Below are positions 6,332 to 15,374 of a DNA stretch of 25,422 nt, piece after piece (within the stretch, counting starts at the first letter, position 1; each line of letters begins with the position of its first letter). The stretch comes from DATMBF01 sp035559595 (GTDB taxonomy: Bacteria > Bacteroidota > Ignavibacteria > UBA10030), in NCBI GenBank assembly GCA_035559595.1, contig DATMBF010000039.1:1-25422 (forward strand), in the 5' to 3' direction. The notes below the pieces were generated by a model that made no database searches, was not told the DNA's origin, and was given only the letters and a program-made list of their open reading frames with translations. Made by a program: the position numbers and the translations under genes.

Positions 6332-8704
6332 ATGCTAGGATCATTGAGTCTGTGGGTTGGATTTGCCGCCGCTGTCCTTTCAGCTGTTACCTACTTTCGA
6401 TTAGCCACTCACCGGGGCGGCTCACCAATCATCGCTCGGCGAAGCTTCATTGTCTCCGTCATCAGTGTCGTCGCTGCTTCACTTTTTCTTCTCTACGCCA
6501 TTCTGTATCATCAATTCGAGTTCTCGTACGTCTGGGGCTATAGCTCGAGGAGCTTGCCCATCGAACTGCTTATCACCACCTTCTGGGCTGGTCAGGAAGG
6601 GAGCTTTTTGTTCTGGACGCTGTGTGCCGTGTTGATCGGTGTTGCTCTTCAAATATACACACGTCGGAAGAGAATCGAGTACGAAGTCATGGCGGTTTAT
6701 CTTTTTATTGTGAGTTTTCTCTTGGTTCTCCTCACAGCCAAGTCTCCGTTTCAATTCATCTGGGAGGCCTATCCTGACCAAATCCAGCCCGGCACAGTAC
6801 CGCCGGACGGACGCGGTCTTAATCCTCTTCTTCAGAATTTCTGGATGATCGCTCACCCGCCTGTGATGTTCGTCGGTTTCGCAGCCCTTGCAGTTCCGTT
6901 TGCCCTTGCTGTTGCTGCGCTGTGGCGTCGACGATACGATGAATGGGTCTTGCCTGCATTTCCCTGGGTCTTGTTTGGTGCACTTTCACTCGGCGCCGGC
7001 TTAATTCTCGGAGGATATTGGGCATACGGAGTGCTCGGCTGGGGAGGCTGGTGGGGCTGGGATCCGGTGGAGAACTCCTCACTCGTGCCCTGGATTGTTG
7101 TTACGATGCTGCTTCACACGCTCTTGATTCAGAAAAAGACGGGAAAACTTGCGCGCACAAATTTCGTTCTGGCAATCCTCTCTTTCGTTCTTGTGGTGTA
7201 TAGCACCTTTCTCACGCGCAGCGGGATCCTGGGAGAGTCCTCCGTCCACTCATTCGTCGATCCCGGACAGTTTGTGTATCTGCTGCTCGTCGCCTGGATC
7301 ATTTCCATGGTGGGATTGGGGGCAGCAGCGCTTTCCCTGAGATGGAAAGAATTGAAAAGTCAAACCGTTGGTGTTGGTAGCTGGACGCGCGAATCTCTTC
7401 TCTCCCTCGGCGTTCTCGCCCTGGCGTTTAGCGCCCTCGTTATTCTTGTCGGCACGAGCTGGCCGATCTTCTCACAGGCGAGCGTGGAACCGGCATTCTA
7501 CGACAAAACGAACCTTCCGATTGCCATTGTTCTCTCACTGCTCCTTGGGGTAAGTCTCTTCACACGATGGGGAGAAGAGCGACGAGAGGAGATCATCCGC
7601 AGAAGCGCTCTTGCGCTTGGCGTTGCTATTGTCGGCGCAGCTGTTCTCTGGGTCTTCGGATTGAAAGACATTCAAATGCTCATTTTTGCCACCGGTGCTC
7701 TGTTTGTTCTGGCGATCACGGTTCGCCTTCTTATCATCATGGGCAAAGAAGATTTGAAGCTGATCGGTGCTCCGCTAGCGCATCTTGGGATTGCGGTGAT
7801 GTTTCTTGGGATCATCGGATCCGGCTTTTATGGCCAGAAAGTTCCTACGGCACTCAGATTGAATCAGCCGGTATCTCTCTTCGGATATGAAGTGACGTAC
7901 AAAGGAGAGGAGCGATTACCGGATGGGAAATCGCGCTTCATCGTCGACGTACGGAAAGGGGCCACGACATTCACGCTCAAACCCGTGATGTTCATGAGTG
8001 ACTACAACAACAGCCTTATGCGCAACCCGGATTATTCGAGCAGTATCACCGAGGATTTTTACATCGAACCCGTTTCGTTTGAGCCGGCCGGCCACGACCG
8101 TGCTGAGCATTCGCACTCTCTTTTTGAGCTGCGAAAAGGGGAAATGAAATCCATCGGCGGCTACAACATAACATTCGAGAGGTTCGACATGAGTTCCCAT
8201 GCCGGCGCCGGGATGGCTGGCGGTGGATCGTTTGCCATCGGCGCTGTCTTGAAGATCGAGAAGGGCGGGAAGATCGAAACTGTTACTCCAATAACGCTGT
8301 ACCACACCGAAAAGCAGCCTGAGGCCCAAAAAGCCGCAATGAAAAAAGGACCTCTGAGCTTCGAACTCTATGGGTTGAAAGTTGGCGATGCAAACGAGCC
8401 GTCGCGAATCCAGATCAATGTTCTCGGTCTGCCGGACGACCAATCGTCTCACACTGAGGCCGAGAACCCCGAACAGCTCGTGATCGAGGCGAGTCTCAAG
8501 CCCTTTATCAATTTTGTCTGGATTGGTGCGCTGCTGATTCTCGCAGGGTTTGGAGTAGCCCTCTACCGTCGTTCACGTGAAGAGGGAGCGGATCAGCAAA
8601 GGCGAGGAAAGCAACGACCGGAGCGTCGGCCGGCCAAAGAGGCCGAGGTCGTAGAAACAATACCACCATCTCAAGATCGGGAGCCTCAGCCGGCGGAGAA
8701 ATAG
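6332..8704 (+). CDS. ccmF: CcmF-type heme lyase for cytochrome c maturation
   Basis: A 790-residue, strongly hydrophobic inner-membrane protein of the CcmF/CcsA heme-handling family, which delivers heme to apocytochrome c. The family signatures are present: WAGQEGS at residues 85-91, the conserved P-His segment LNPLLQNFWMIAHPPVMF (about 163-180), the tryptophan-rich WWD domain GGWWGWDPVENSSLVPW (about 238-254) and a following conserved His in LLH (262). After about a dozen transmembrane segments there is a large periplasmic CcmF_C-type domain (about 500-730), a final transmembrane helix (about 731-750) and a charged Glu/Arg/Lys/Pro-rich tail of about 40 residues. E. coli CcmF is about 650 residues, so the periplasmic part and tail are longer here. 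A strong AGGAGG fixes the start. It is followed after two bases by the alanine dehydrogenase gene. No other ccm gene is in the window. Confidence 0.93.
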   Translation: MLGSLSLWVGFAAAVLSAVTYFRLATHRGGSPIIARRSFIVSVISVVAASLFLLYAILYHQFEFSYVWGYSSRSLPIELLITTFWAGQEGSFLFWTLCAVLIGVALQIYTRRKRIEYEVMAVYLFIVSFLLVLLTAKSPFQFIWEAYPDQIQPGTVPPDGRGLNPLLQNFWMIAHPPVMFVGFAALAVPFALAVAALWRRRYDEWVLPAFPWVLFGALSLGAGLILGGYWAYGVLGWGGWWGWDPVENSSLVPWIVVTMLLHTLLIQKKTGKLARTNFVLAILSFVLVVYSTFLTRSGILGESSVHSFVDPGQFVYLLLVAWIISMVGLGAAALSLRWKELKSQTVGVGSWTRESLLSLGVLALAFSALVILVGTSWPIFSQASVEPAFYDKTNLPIAIVLSLLLGVSLFTRWGEERREEIIRRSALALGVAIVGAAVLWVFGLKDIQMLIFATGALFVLAITVRLLIIMGKEDLKLIGAPLAHLGIAVMFLGIIGSGFYGQKVPTALRLNQPVSLFGYEVTYKGEERLPDGKSRFIVDVRKGATTFTLKPVMFMSDYNNSLMRNPDYSSSITEDFYIEPVSFEPAGHDRAEHSHSLFELRKGEMKSIGGYNITFERFDMSSHAGAGMAGGGSFAIGAVLKIEKGGKIETVTPITLYHTEKQPEAQKAAMKKGPLSFELYGLKVGDANEPSRIQINVLGLPDDQSSHTEAENPEQLVIEASLKPFINFVWIGALLILAGFGVALYRRSREEGADQQRRGKQRPERRPAKEAEVVETIPPSQDREPQPAEK

Positions 8705-8706
8705 GT

Positions 8707-9864
8707 ATGAAGTACGGTATTCTGAAAGAAGATTTGATCAACGAGAAAAGAGTTGCCCTTTCGCCTGCAGGGGTGAGATCGCTGGTTGGAGCAGGTCATA
8801 CGGTGTATGTGGAGAAGGGAGCAGGTCAGTTGGCACAATTCACGGACGAGGAATATCAGCATGCCGGTGCGACGATCGGGTTTCACCGTGAGGAAATTGT
8901 CAATCGTTCCGACATCATCTTGAAGATCTCTTCGCCGTTACCCCATGACCTGACAGAACTAGATGAAGGCCAAGTGCTCTTTGCGTTTATGCACCTTGGA
9001 GCCTCTAAACGAAAGACGATCGAAGAACTCCTTGCGCGGAAGATTACGGCTCTTGCCTATGAACTGATTGAGAATTCACGGGGAGAGCTTCCGGTTCTGC
9101 AGATTATGAGTGAGATTGCCGGTCAGCTTTCCATGCAGATCGCAGGCCACTTTCTCCAGGCAAGAGACGGAGGACGGGGGATCCTCCTTGGGAGCGTGCC
9201 GGGCACTGCCCCTGCTTCGGTTGTTATCCTTGGTGCGGGGACTGTGGGAAGAACGGCAGCCCGTGTGGCACTCGGCATGGGTGCTTCAGTGACCGTGCTG
9301 GATAAGGACCTTGGGCGCTTGAGAGAAATCGAAAACTTGTTTCAATGGCGTGTATCAACCGGCATGGCCACGGAGTATGCAATCATCCGCGCCGTCAAGC
9401 ATGCAGATGTTCTCATCGGGGCCGTTCTGGTGAAAGGAGAACGAGCGCCGTACGTAGTGACGGAACCCATGGTGCAACAGATGAAAGCCGGATCGGTGAT
9501 TGTGGACGCCTCGATCGATCAAGGCGGTTGCGTGGAAACAAGCCGGCCGACGACATTGGCGGATCCTGTCTTCGTGCGTCACGGGGTTGTGCATTACTGT
9601 GTTCCAAACATCCCTTCGGCAGTACCGCGAACTGCCACCACGGCATTAACGAATGCGATTCTCCCATATCTCCTTGCTGTTGGCGAACAGGGGATTCAGC
9701 GAGCGCTTCAGAGTGATGGCGGGTTTGCCCGCGGTGTTGTGACGTATCATGGTGCTTGTGTTCAGCCTGCAATCGCAAAGGCACTTGGCTTCGAGTATAG
9801 TGAGTTGTCGAAGGCAATCTGGTCGCCAACTTCGACAATCGAAATCCCCCAAATCCCTGGTTGA
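8707..9864 (+). CDS. ald: Alanine dehydrogenase
   Basis: A 385-residue cytosolic NAD-dependent enzyme that interconverts L-alanine and pyruvate plus ammonia. The N-terminal catalytic domain carries Arg15 (NEKR), Lys73 (IILKIS) and His96 (FAFMH), matching the substrate- and catalysis-related residues of known Ald enzymes. The central Rossmann fold has GAGTVGRTAARVALGMGA and VLDKD. SIDQGGCVETSRPTT carries the conserved catalytic Asp. The protein is somewhat longer than typical Ald (about 370). The related transhydrogenase PntA would be less likely to retain this full set. The ATG lies two bases after the ccmF stop, so the two are probably one transcript. Pairing with the downstream CoA-transferase suggests use of alanine/pyruvate as a carbon and ammonia source or sink. 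Confidence 0.93.
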   Translation: MKYGILKEDLINEKRVALSPAGVRSLVGAGHTVYVEKGAGQLAQFTDEEYQHAGATIGFHREEIVNRSDIILKISSPLPHDLTELDEGQVLFAFMHLGASKRKTIEELLARKITALAYELIENSRGELPVLQIMSEIAGQLSMQIAGHFLQARDGGRGILLGSVPGTAPASVVILGAGTVGRTAARVALGMGASVTVLDKDLGRLREIENLFQWRVSTGMATEYAIIRAVKHADVLIGAVLVKGERAPYVVTEPMVQQMKAGSVIVDASIDQGGCVETSRPTTLADPVFVRHGVVHYCVPNIPSAVPRTATTALTNAILPYLLAVGEQGIQRALQSDGGFARGVVTYHGACVQPAIAKALGFEYSELSKAIWSPTSTIEIPQIPG

Positions 9865-9888
9865 ATCACTGAAAGAGCATCCTCACGT

Positions 9889-11205
9889 ATGAACTGGCTC
9901 CCACTCTATAAATCGAAAGTCGTGTCGGTCGATGAGGCTGTCTCTTTTGTGAAGTCTGGCGACCGCGTCTTCATCAGCGGCAATGCCGCCACCCCGTTGC
10001 TGCTCATGAAAGGGCTGGCCCAGCGAAAAGACAGCCTCTTTGATGTGGAATTGAACCATGTGTTGTTGTTGGGTGACGATCCTCTGGCAAAGCCCGGTAT
10101 GGAAAGGCACTTCCGTCACAACTCCCTCTTCGTAGGTCCGGCCGACCGCGATGCGATCGCCGAGGGAAGATCGGCGTATGTTCCTGTTCATCTCTCGCAG
10201 ATTCCCCCGCTCTTCAACGAGCGGGTTATTCCTCTGGACGTGGCGTTGATTCATGTCTCACCGCCGGATGAGCACGGATTCATGAGCTTCGGCGTGGAGT
10301 GTGCTGCTTCGAAAGCAGCGGCGGAAAGTGCGCAGATCGTCATCGCCCAGGTCAATGATCGGATGCCGCGAACCCTCGGGGATGTCTTCATCCACGTCTC
10401 GCGCGTGCACAAGATCGTCGAATGTTCCGAACCCTTGCAGACGTTAAGCGTCTCTGCGGCAAGCGATGTAGAGAAGAAGGTTGCCACTCATGTCGCGAAA
10501 CTCATTAAAGACGGTGCGACACTTCAACTCGGTATTGGCGGCATTCCTGATGCTGTTCTCTCAGAACTTGATGGAATGCAAGATTTGGGTGTTCACACAG
10601 AGATGGTTTCCGATGGTGTTATCAAGGCCATTGATCGGGGCATCATTACGAATCAGAAGAAGACAATCCATGCCGGCAAAGTGGTTGCTACCTTCGTCCT
10701 TGGGTCGCAGGAGTTGTATGAGTACGTCGATAATAACCCTCATTTTGAACTCCACCCGTGTGACTATACAAACAATCCGTTTATCATCGCCCAAAATGAC
10801 AACATGGTCGCCATCAACTCGGCGATCGAAGTTGATCTTACCGGACAGGTGTGTGCCGATTCGATTGGACCGAAAATCTACAGCGGCTTTGGCGGTCAGG
10901 TGGATTTCATCCGTGGAGCAGCGGCATCCAAAAACGGAAAACCGATCATAGCACTTCCTTCGACGGCCAAAGGCGGCGCGGTGTCGCGCATTGTGCCCCA
11001 ATTGAAACAGGGAGCCGGTGTGGTCACCACGCGTGCCGACGTTCACTATGTTGTTACCGAATTCGGTATCGCATCGCTCCATGGCAAGAACCTCCAGCAG
11101 CGTTATGACGCATTGATTGCCATCGCGCATCCGGCATTTCAAGCGGAATTAGAACGGGCTGTGCGGCAGAGAGAAAAGCAGGAGCAAGTCGTTGTTGTCA
11201 ATTAA
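9889..11205 (+). CDS. Acetyl-CoA hydrolase/4-hydroxybutyrate CoA-transferase family enzyme
   Basis: A 438-residue family I CoA-transferase, the same length as clostridial 4-hydroxybutyrate CoA-transferase. It moves CoA between acetyl-CoA (or another acyl-CoA) and a carboxylic acid through a glutamyl-CoA intermediate. The candidate catalytic glutamate is Glu238 in GVHTEMVSDG, and the glycine-rich LQLGIGGIPDAVL (about 212-224) and the C-terminal GFGGQVDFIRGAAAS and TTRADVHYVVTEFGIA blocks are typical. The sequence does not tell whether the partner acid is 4-hydroxybutyrate, butyrate, propionate or succinate. It begins 24 bases after ald and ends two bases before the radical SAM gene, so it sits mid-operon. 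Automatic pipelines would likely call it acetyl-CoA hydrolase; true hydrolysis is less likely than transfer. Confidence 0.9.
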   Translation: MNWLPLYKSKVVSVDEAVSFVKSGDRVFISGNAATPLLLMKGLAQRKDSLFDVELNHVLLLGDDPLAKPGMERHFRHNSLFVGPADRDAIAEGRSAYVPVHLSQIPPLFNERVIPLDVALIHVSPPDEHGFMSFGVECAASKAAAESAQIVIAQVNDRMPRTLGDVFIHVSRVHKIVECSEPLQTLSVSAASDVEKKVATHVAKLIKDGATLQLGIGGIPDAVLSELDGMQDLGVHTEMVSDGVIKAIDRGIITNQKKTIHAGKVVATFVLGSQELYEYVDNNPHFELHPCDYTNNPFIIAQNDNMVAINSAIEVDLTGQVCADSIGPKIYSGFGGQVDFIRGAAASKNGKPIIALPSTAKGGAVSRIVPQLKQGAGVVTTRADVHYVVTEFGIASLHGKNLQQRYDALIAIAHPAFQAELERAVRQREKQEQVVVVN

Positions 11206-11207
11206 TT

Positions 11208-12203
11208 ATGGATCAGCATTTTCCATTCAGTGACATCACTCAATCTCCTCCGTCGAGTCGGCGCTATGTGTTTGGCCCGATCCCTTCCAGGCGGCTCGGA
11301 TTGTCCCTTGGTGTGGACGTCATTCCCAAGAAGTTGTGTAATCTCGATTGTGTTTACTGCGAACTGGGACGTACTGACAAGCGAGCGATGAAGCGACAAG
11401 AGTACTTCGCTGCAAAAGAGATCATTGCCGAGTTACAAGACGTGGTGGGAAAGGTCGGTCGAGTCGATTACATCACCTTTTCCGGTTCGGGCGAGCCGAC
11501 ACTCAACAGCAAACTAGGGGAGGTGATTCGCACCGTGAAAACCATGACATCCGTGCCTGTTGCCGTCATTACAAACGGAACATTGCTCTATCAGTCGGAT
11601 GTAAGAGAAGATCTCCTTGCAGCTGATATCGTACTTCCCTCTCTGGATGCCGTGACAAACGAGATGTTCTACAAGGTCAACCGGCCTCATCCAAAGCTCT
11701 CGCTCGGGATGATCCTCTCCGGACTCAAGATGTTTCGCAGCGAATATCGAGGTCAATTGTGGCTCGAAATCCTGTTGGTGAAAGGACTTAACGACAGCAC
11801 GGAAGAGGTCCTGCTGATCAAAGATATTGTGGAAGAGATCCGCCCGGATAAAATTCAGCTGAATACGGTTCTTCGCCCACCCTCGGAGCCATGGGCGCAA
11901 CCGGTCGAAATGGAAAGGATGAGGGAAATCCAATCCCTGTTGGGTGAACGGTGCGAGATCATCGCTTCCACGGTTCCGGAGAATCTGCCGCAAGGAATCC
12001 CGCACGTCGAGAGCATCCTTGGGATCTTGCATCGTCGGCCGATGACGGTCGACGAGCTTGCGGCTTCATTTGGCATCCCTTTGAATCAGATGAAAGCTGT
12101 CCTCGAAGTCCTTGAACAAAACGGCCTCGTCGTTTCGTATCACTTTGGTTCCCGCACATATTTCAGGCCGATCGAGCATTACTTCTCCGGCTTGTGTGGA
12201 TAG
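11208..12203 (+). CDS. Radical SAM protein (COG0731-like) with C-terminal winged-helix-like region
   Basis: A 331-residue radical SAM enzyme with the cluster motif CNLDCVYC at Cys44, Cys48 and Cys51, preceded by the typical FGPIPSRRLGLSLGVDVIP block. FSGSGEPTLN is the glycine-rich SAM-binding segment. The family is often labelled 'wyosine tRNA-modifying-like' (COG0731), but the bacterial members have no well established reaction. The last 70 or so residues (HRRPMTVDELAASFGIPLNQMKAVLEVLEQNGLVV) look like a winged-helix unit, which might contact nucleic acid or protein. The start is two bases after the CoA-transferase stop. It ends the operon before a hairpin at 12213-12276. Reaction and substrate are unknown. 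Confidence 0.85.
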   Translation: MDQHFPFSDITQSPPSSRRYVFGPIPSRRLGLSLGVDVIPKKLCNLDCVYCELGRTDKRAMKRQEYFAAKEIIAELQDVVGKVGRVDYITFSGSGEPTLNSKLGEVIRTVKTMTSVPVAVITNGTLLYQSDVREDLLAADIVLPSLDAVTNEMFYKVNRPHPKLSLGMILSGLKMFRSEYRGQLWLEILLVKGLNDSTEEVLLIKDIVEEIRPDKIQLNTVLRPPSEPWAQPVEMERMREIQSLLGERCEIIASTVPENLPQGIPHVESILGILHRRPMTVDELAASFGIPLNQMKAVLEVLEQNGLVVSYHFGSRTYFRPIEHYFSGLCG

Positions 12204-12212
12204 GTTTGAGTC

Positions 12213-12276
12213 TGCAAAAACTCCCTCGGCCGCTGCCAGATTTGAGATATGTCTCGTCCCAAATCTGGTTTCTGCA
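12213..12276 (+). terminator. Nested hairpin, probable terminator of the ccmF-ald operon
   Basis: The inner stem CCAGATTTG (12236-12244) pairs perfectly with CAAATCTGG (12260-12268). An outer arm TGCAAAAAC (12213-12221) pairs with GTTTCTGCA (12268-12276) with one mismatch. The T-tract is short (TTTC), so termination may be weak. It starts ten bases after the stop at 12203. Confidence 0.55.
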
Positions 12277-12559
12277 ACGAAGAAAAGGGGGATTCATCAC
12301 AGCCGACATGGAACAATTCTCAGATTCTGTGAGGTAGGGCGCTTTGATCGTTGGGGGAGAATTGTGGTGGATCGTGAAACGCTTGACCGCCGATATCGCA
12401 AAGCCGACTGAAGGTATTTTCCTCCGCGAAATCCATTCTCTTCTATCAAAAGTCTAATTCCTTGCTACAGTTCAGAAGACGGAAGAAGGGGAGGAGTACA
12501 TCTGTTCAACGTGCGATCTCAAAATCAAAGTCTGCGCCGGGAATCCGCGAGCATTCTGT

Positions 12560-12763
12560 TTGAGGAAAGCCCGTGATCAAACGCAGTTAGATGTTCTCGA
12601 GAGTGTCCATAGTGATGCGAGATCCGCCGGCCGGATACTCTGTCTCCGTTGTCTCAAACCGATTTCCTTTCGCTCCCTTCAACACAACCCAGTAGCAGAG
12701 CTTTGCCACACCTGCCGAAAAGAACTTCTGCTGTCTAAAAAGAAAGTGAGAAAGAACTTATGA
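12560..12763 (+). CDS. Small Cys-rich zinc-ribbon-like protein, start uncertain
   Basis: From a TTG at 12560 this frame encodes 67 residues with CLRCLKP and CHTCRKE, two CxxC pairs like a treble-clef or zinc ribbon. The frame is open upstream to 12458 and that part adds more cysteines (ICSTCDLKIKVC and AFC), so the real protein is probably about 100 residues. No ATG, GTG or TTG lies in frame before 12560. A strong purine-rich ribosome-like site (GGGGAGGAG at 12488-12496) sits in the upstream section, where only non-standard codons such as ATC follow at the right distance. The stop overlaps the maeB start (ATGA), which supports real translation and coupling to maeB. Possible explanations are a rare start codon, a sequence error or a 5' truncation. 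Function unknown; a regulator or metal-binding partner is a guess. The bases from 12277 to 12457 hold nothing else I can support. Confidence 0.5.
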   Translation: MRKARDQTQLDVLESVHSDARSAGRILCLRCLKPISFRSLQHNPVAELCHTCRKELLLSKKKVRKNL

Positions 12764-15057
12764 TTCAGAAACATGATGCCTTAGAGTATCACCTCCAGGG
12801 TCGGAGAGGGAAGATTGAGGTTGTCCCCTCGAAACCCTGTCAGACACAACGAGACTTGTCGCTTGCCTACACTCCCGGTGTTGCTGAACCGTGCCTTGAA
12901 ATTGAGAAGAACCCGGATGATGCATACCTGTATACCGCCAAAGGGAATCTCGTTGCCGTCGTCTCCAACGGCACCGCCGTGCTGGGGCTCGGTGATATCG
13001 GTGCTCTGGCAGGCAAACCCGTGATGGAGGGAAAAGGCGTGCTCTTTAAGCGATTTGCCGATATTGATGTCTTCGACATCGAGTTGAACAGCCGCGATCC
13101 CGATGAGATCATTCGTGCGGTGAAGCTCCTTGAGCCCACGTTTGGCGGTATCAACCTTGAGGATATCAAGGCGCCGGAGTGCTTCTACATCGAAGAGTCG
13201 CTCAAACAGACGATGAACATCCCCGTCTTCCATGACGATCAACATGGAACCGCCATCATTAGCGGAGCTGCATTATTGAACGCATTGGAACTCGTGGGGA
13301 AGAAGATCGATGAGATCCGCGTGGTATTCTCCGGAGCCGGCGCTGCCGGTATTGCCTGTGCAAAGCACTACGAGCGACTTGGCGTGAAACGGGAGAATAT
13401 GATGCTTGTCGATACCAAGGGGGTTGTATACAAGGGGAGGAAAGAGGGGATGAATTCCTACAAAGAATATTTTGCGATCGAGACAGATGCCCGCACGCTC
13501 GCCGACGCGATGAACAGTGCCGATGTCTTCTGCGGTGTTTCGGTCAAAGGCATTGTTACCAAGGAAATGATAAAATCGATGGCGGATAACCCGATCGTCT
13601 TTGCCATGGCAAATCCCGATCCTGAAATCACTTACGAGGAGGCGACGAGTGTCCGGGATGACATCATCATGGCAACCGGTCGATCAGATTACCCGAATCA
13701 GGTCAACAATGTTCTCGGGTTTCCCTTCATCTTTCGTGGTGCGCTTGATGTCCGTGCCTCAGCAATCAATGACGAGATGAAGATTGCGGCCACACATGCC
13801 CTGGCAAAACTCACAAAAGAGGATGTTCCGGATTCGGTTCTGCGGGCATATGGAGGGAAAAGAATTGAATTCGGTCGTGAGTATATCATCCCAAAGCCCT
13901 TCGACCCGCGTGTGTTGCTCTGGGAAGCGACGGCAGTCGCCCGTGCGGCAATGGAATCCGGCGTCGCGCGTATGCCGATAAGCGACTTCGAGGCATATCG
14001 TGATTCGCTCGAAGCAAGACTGGGGAAGTCGCGCGAAGTAATGCGTGTCTTCATTCACCGTGCCCAGCAGGCTCCGAAAAAGATTGTCTTCCCAGAGGGG
14101 GAAGAAGAGAAGATTCTTCGAGCTGCCCGAATCATCGTCGAAGAGAAGATTGCCATACCCATCCTTCTCGGGAGCCGCACACAAATCACACAGCGGATCA
14201 AAGAGCTTGGACTTGAGATGGACGGGATCGAGATCATCAACCCATCAAAGTCCTTGAAGCATGATGAATACTCGACCACCTTCTACGCCCTTCGGCAACG
14301 AAAAGGGGTTACGCGGCACGATGCAGAGCGACTTGTTCGGACACACAATGTTTTCGGAATGATGATGGTCCGCCAGGGTGATGCTGACGGACTTGTTTCC
14401 GGCCTCACGCAGCATTATCCGGATACCGTGCGTCCTGCACTTCAGATCATCGGCAAGAAAGAAGGAGTGCGCAAGATTGCCGGCATGTACATGCTCGTCT
14501 TCAAGAACCAAACGATGTTCATAGCAGATGCGACGGTGAATATCGAGCCCACGGCAGAAGACCTCGCAGAGATAGCTCAGCTCGCCGCTGAAAAGGTGCG
14601 GCAGCTCGATATTGAACCTCGTGTTGCAATGCTTTCCTTCAGTAACTTCGGAAGTTCGAGCCATCCCTTGGTGGAAAAAGTGCAGCGAGCTGTTGCTATT
14701 TTGCACCAACAAAACCCGGGACTCATCGTTGACGGCGAAATCCAAGCTGATGCCGCCGTGACGCCGGAAATCATCAACGAGCTGTATCCCTTCAGCCTTC
14801 TTAAAGGCGCGGCAAATGTATTGATTTGCCCCGATCTGACATCGGCCAACATTGCCACAAAGTTGCTCACGAAACTCGGAGGAGCAACAGGGATCGGCCC
14901 GATTCTCCTCGGCATACGAAAGCCGGTCTACCTGTTGATTCCAAGCAATGAGGTGAATGACATTGTCAACATTACTGCGATGAGTGTGTATGAAGCTCAG
15001 CGGCAAGGGGAACAACCGGCTTCTCCCGAAGCGAGAGCGCAGCAACGACAAAGCTGA
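12760..15057 (+). CDS. maeB: NADP-type malic enzyme fused to phosphotransacetylase-like domain (MaeB)
   Basis: A 765-residue cytosolic enzyme, close to E. coli MaeB (759), that decarboxylates malate to pyruvate with reduction of NAD(P). The N-terminal malic domain (about 1-160) contains LAYTPGVAEPC, SNGTAVLGLGDIGALAG and KRFADIDVFDIEL. FHDDQHGTA and the Rossmann-type VVFSGAGAAGIACA (about 188-201) lead the nucleotide-binding domain. From about residue 425 there is a phosphotransacetylase-like domain (FPEGEEEKILRAA, DGLVSGLTQHYPDTVRPALQ, VDGEIQADAAVTPEI, GATGIGPILLG). In MaeB this domain is regulatory, responding to acetyl-CoA, rather than a proven Pta. The ATG overlaps the stop of the small Cys-rich gene. 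It could feed pyruvate and reductant to the ferredoxin oxidoreductase operon downstream. No terminator is obvious after it. Confidence 0.95.
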   Translation: MIQKHDALEYHLQGRRGKIEVVPSKPCQTQRDLSLAYTPGVAEPCLEIEKNPDDAYLYTAKGNLVAVVSNGTAVLGLGDIGALAGKPVMEGKGVLFKRFADIDVFDIELNSRDPDEIIRAVKLLEPTFGGINLEDIKAPECFYIEESLKQTMNIPVFHDDQHGTAIISGAALLNALELVGKKIDEIRVVFSGAGAAGIACAKHYERLGVKRENMMLVDTKGVVYKGRKEGMNSYKEYFAIETDARTLADAMNSADVFCGVSVKGIVTKEMIKSMADNPIVFAMANPDPEITYEEATSVRDDIIMATGRSDYPNQVNNVLGFPFIFRGALDVRASAINDEMKIAATHALAKLTKEDVPDSVLRAYGGKRIEFGREYIIPKPFDPRVLLWEATAVARAAMESGVARMPISDFEAYRDSLEARLGKSREVMRVFIHRAQQAPKKIVFPEGEEEKILRAARIIVEEKIAIPILLGSRTQITQRIKELGLEMDGIEIINPSKSLKHDEYSTTFYALRQRKGVTRHDAERLVRTHNVFGMMMVRQGDADGLVSGLTQHYPDTVRPALQIIGKKEGVRKIAGMYMLVFKNQTMFIADATVNIEPTAEDLAEIAQLAAEKVRQLDIEPRVAMLSFSNFGSSSHPLVEKVQRAVAILHQQNPGLIVDGEIQADAAVTPEIINELYPFSLLKGAANVLICPDLTSANIATKLLTKLGGATGIGPILLGIRKPVYLLIPSNEVNDIVNITAMSVYEAQRQGEQPASPEARAQQRQS

Positions 15058-15162
15058 GAGTGCTGGAGTTTACTAATGCATGTCACCGACAAGATCTATC
15101 GGGAAGCTTGGAGAGAATGCTCGTGAGGCGCACTTCGGCGCATGTGGTGCTTGAGGATAGAG

Positions 15163-15181
15163 CGTCGTTGGGCCAACGACG
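15163..15181. promoter_or_regulatory. Perfect dyad, candidate activator site
   Basis: CGTCGTTGG and CCAACGACG flank a single central G, a perfect 9+1+9 palindrome. No T-run follows. It lies about 260 bases upstream of the -24 element of the kor promoter, a distance at which sigma-54 enhancer-binding proteins can act by looping. Confidence 0.45.
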
Positions 15182-15374
15182 GAAAAACGATTGCAGGAGA
15201 CAAAGAAACACACGCCTGCGACTCAGTTTTCTTCGAGAGTCATCGAAGCGATGGTATGGAAGAGACGATCTCTCAGGTATCGTTCTGCCCGCGGCTGGTG
15301 TTAAGGTGGAGTTTGAGAAAATCCACATGCCCTTACCAGTTTCAGGAAACCCCCTCCTCCATCATTCCCAATTC

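Noticed and set aside
12112..12411. 99-codon + frame overlapping the end of the radical SAM gene
   Set aside because: It starts inside the radical SAM gene in another frame and ends in the intergenic hairpin region; there is no motif.
14245..15051. 268-codon open frame on the - strand
   Set aside because: It lies wholly opposite maeB, shows no known motif and has no neighbours on that strand; it is a by-product of maeB codon use.
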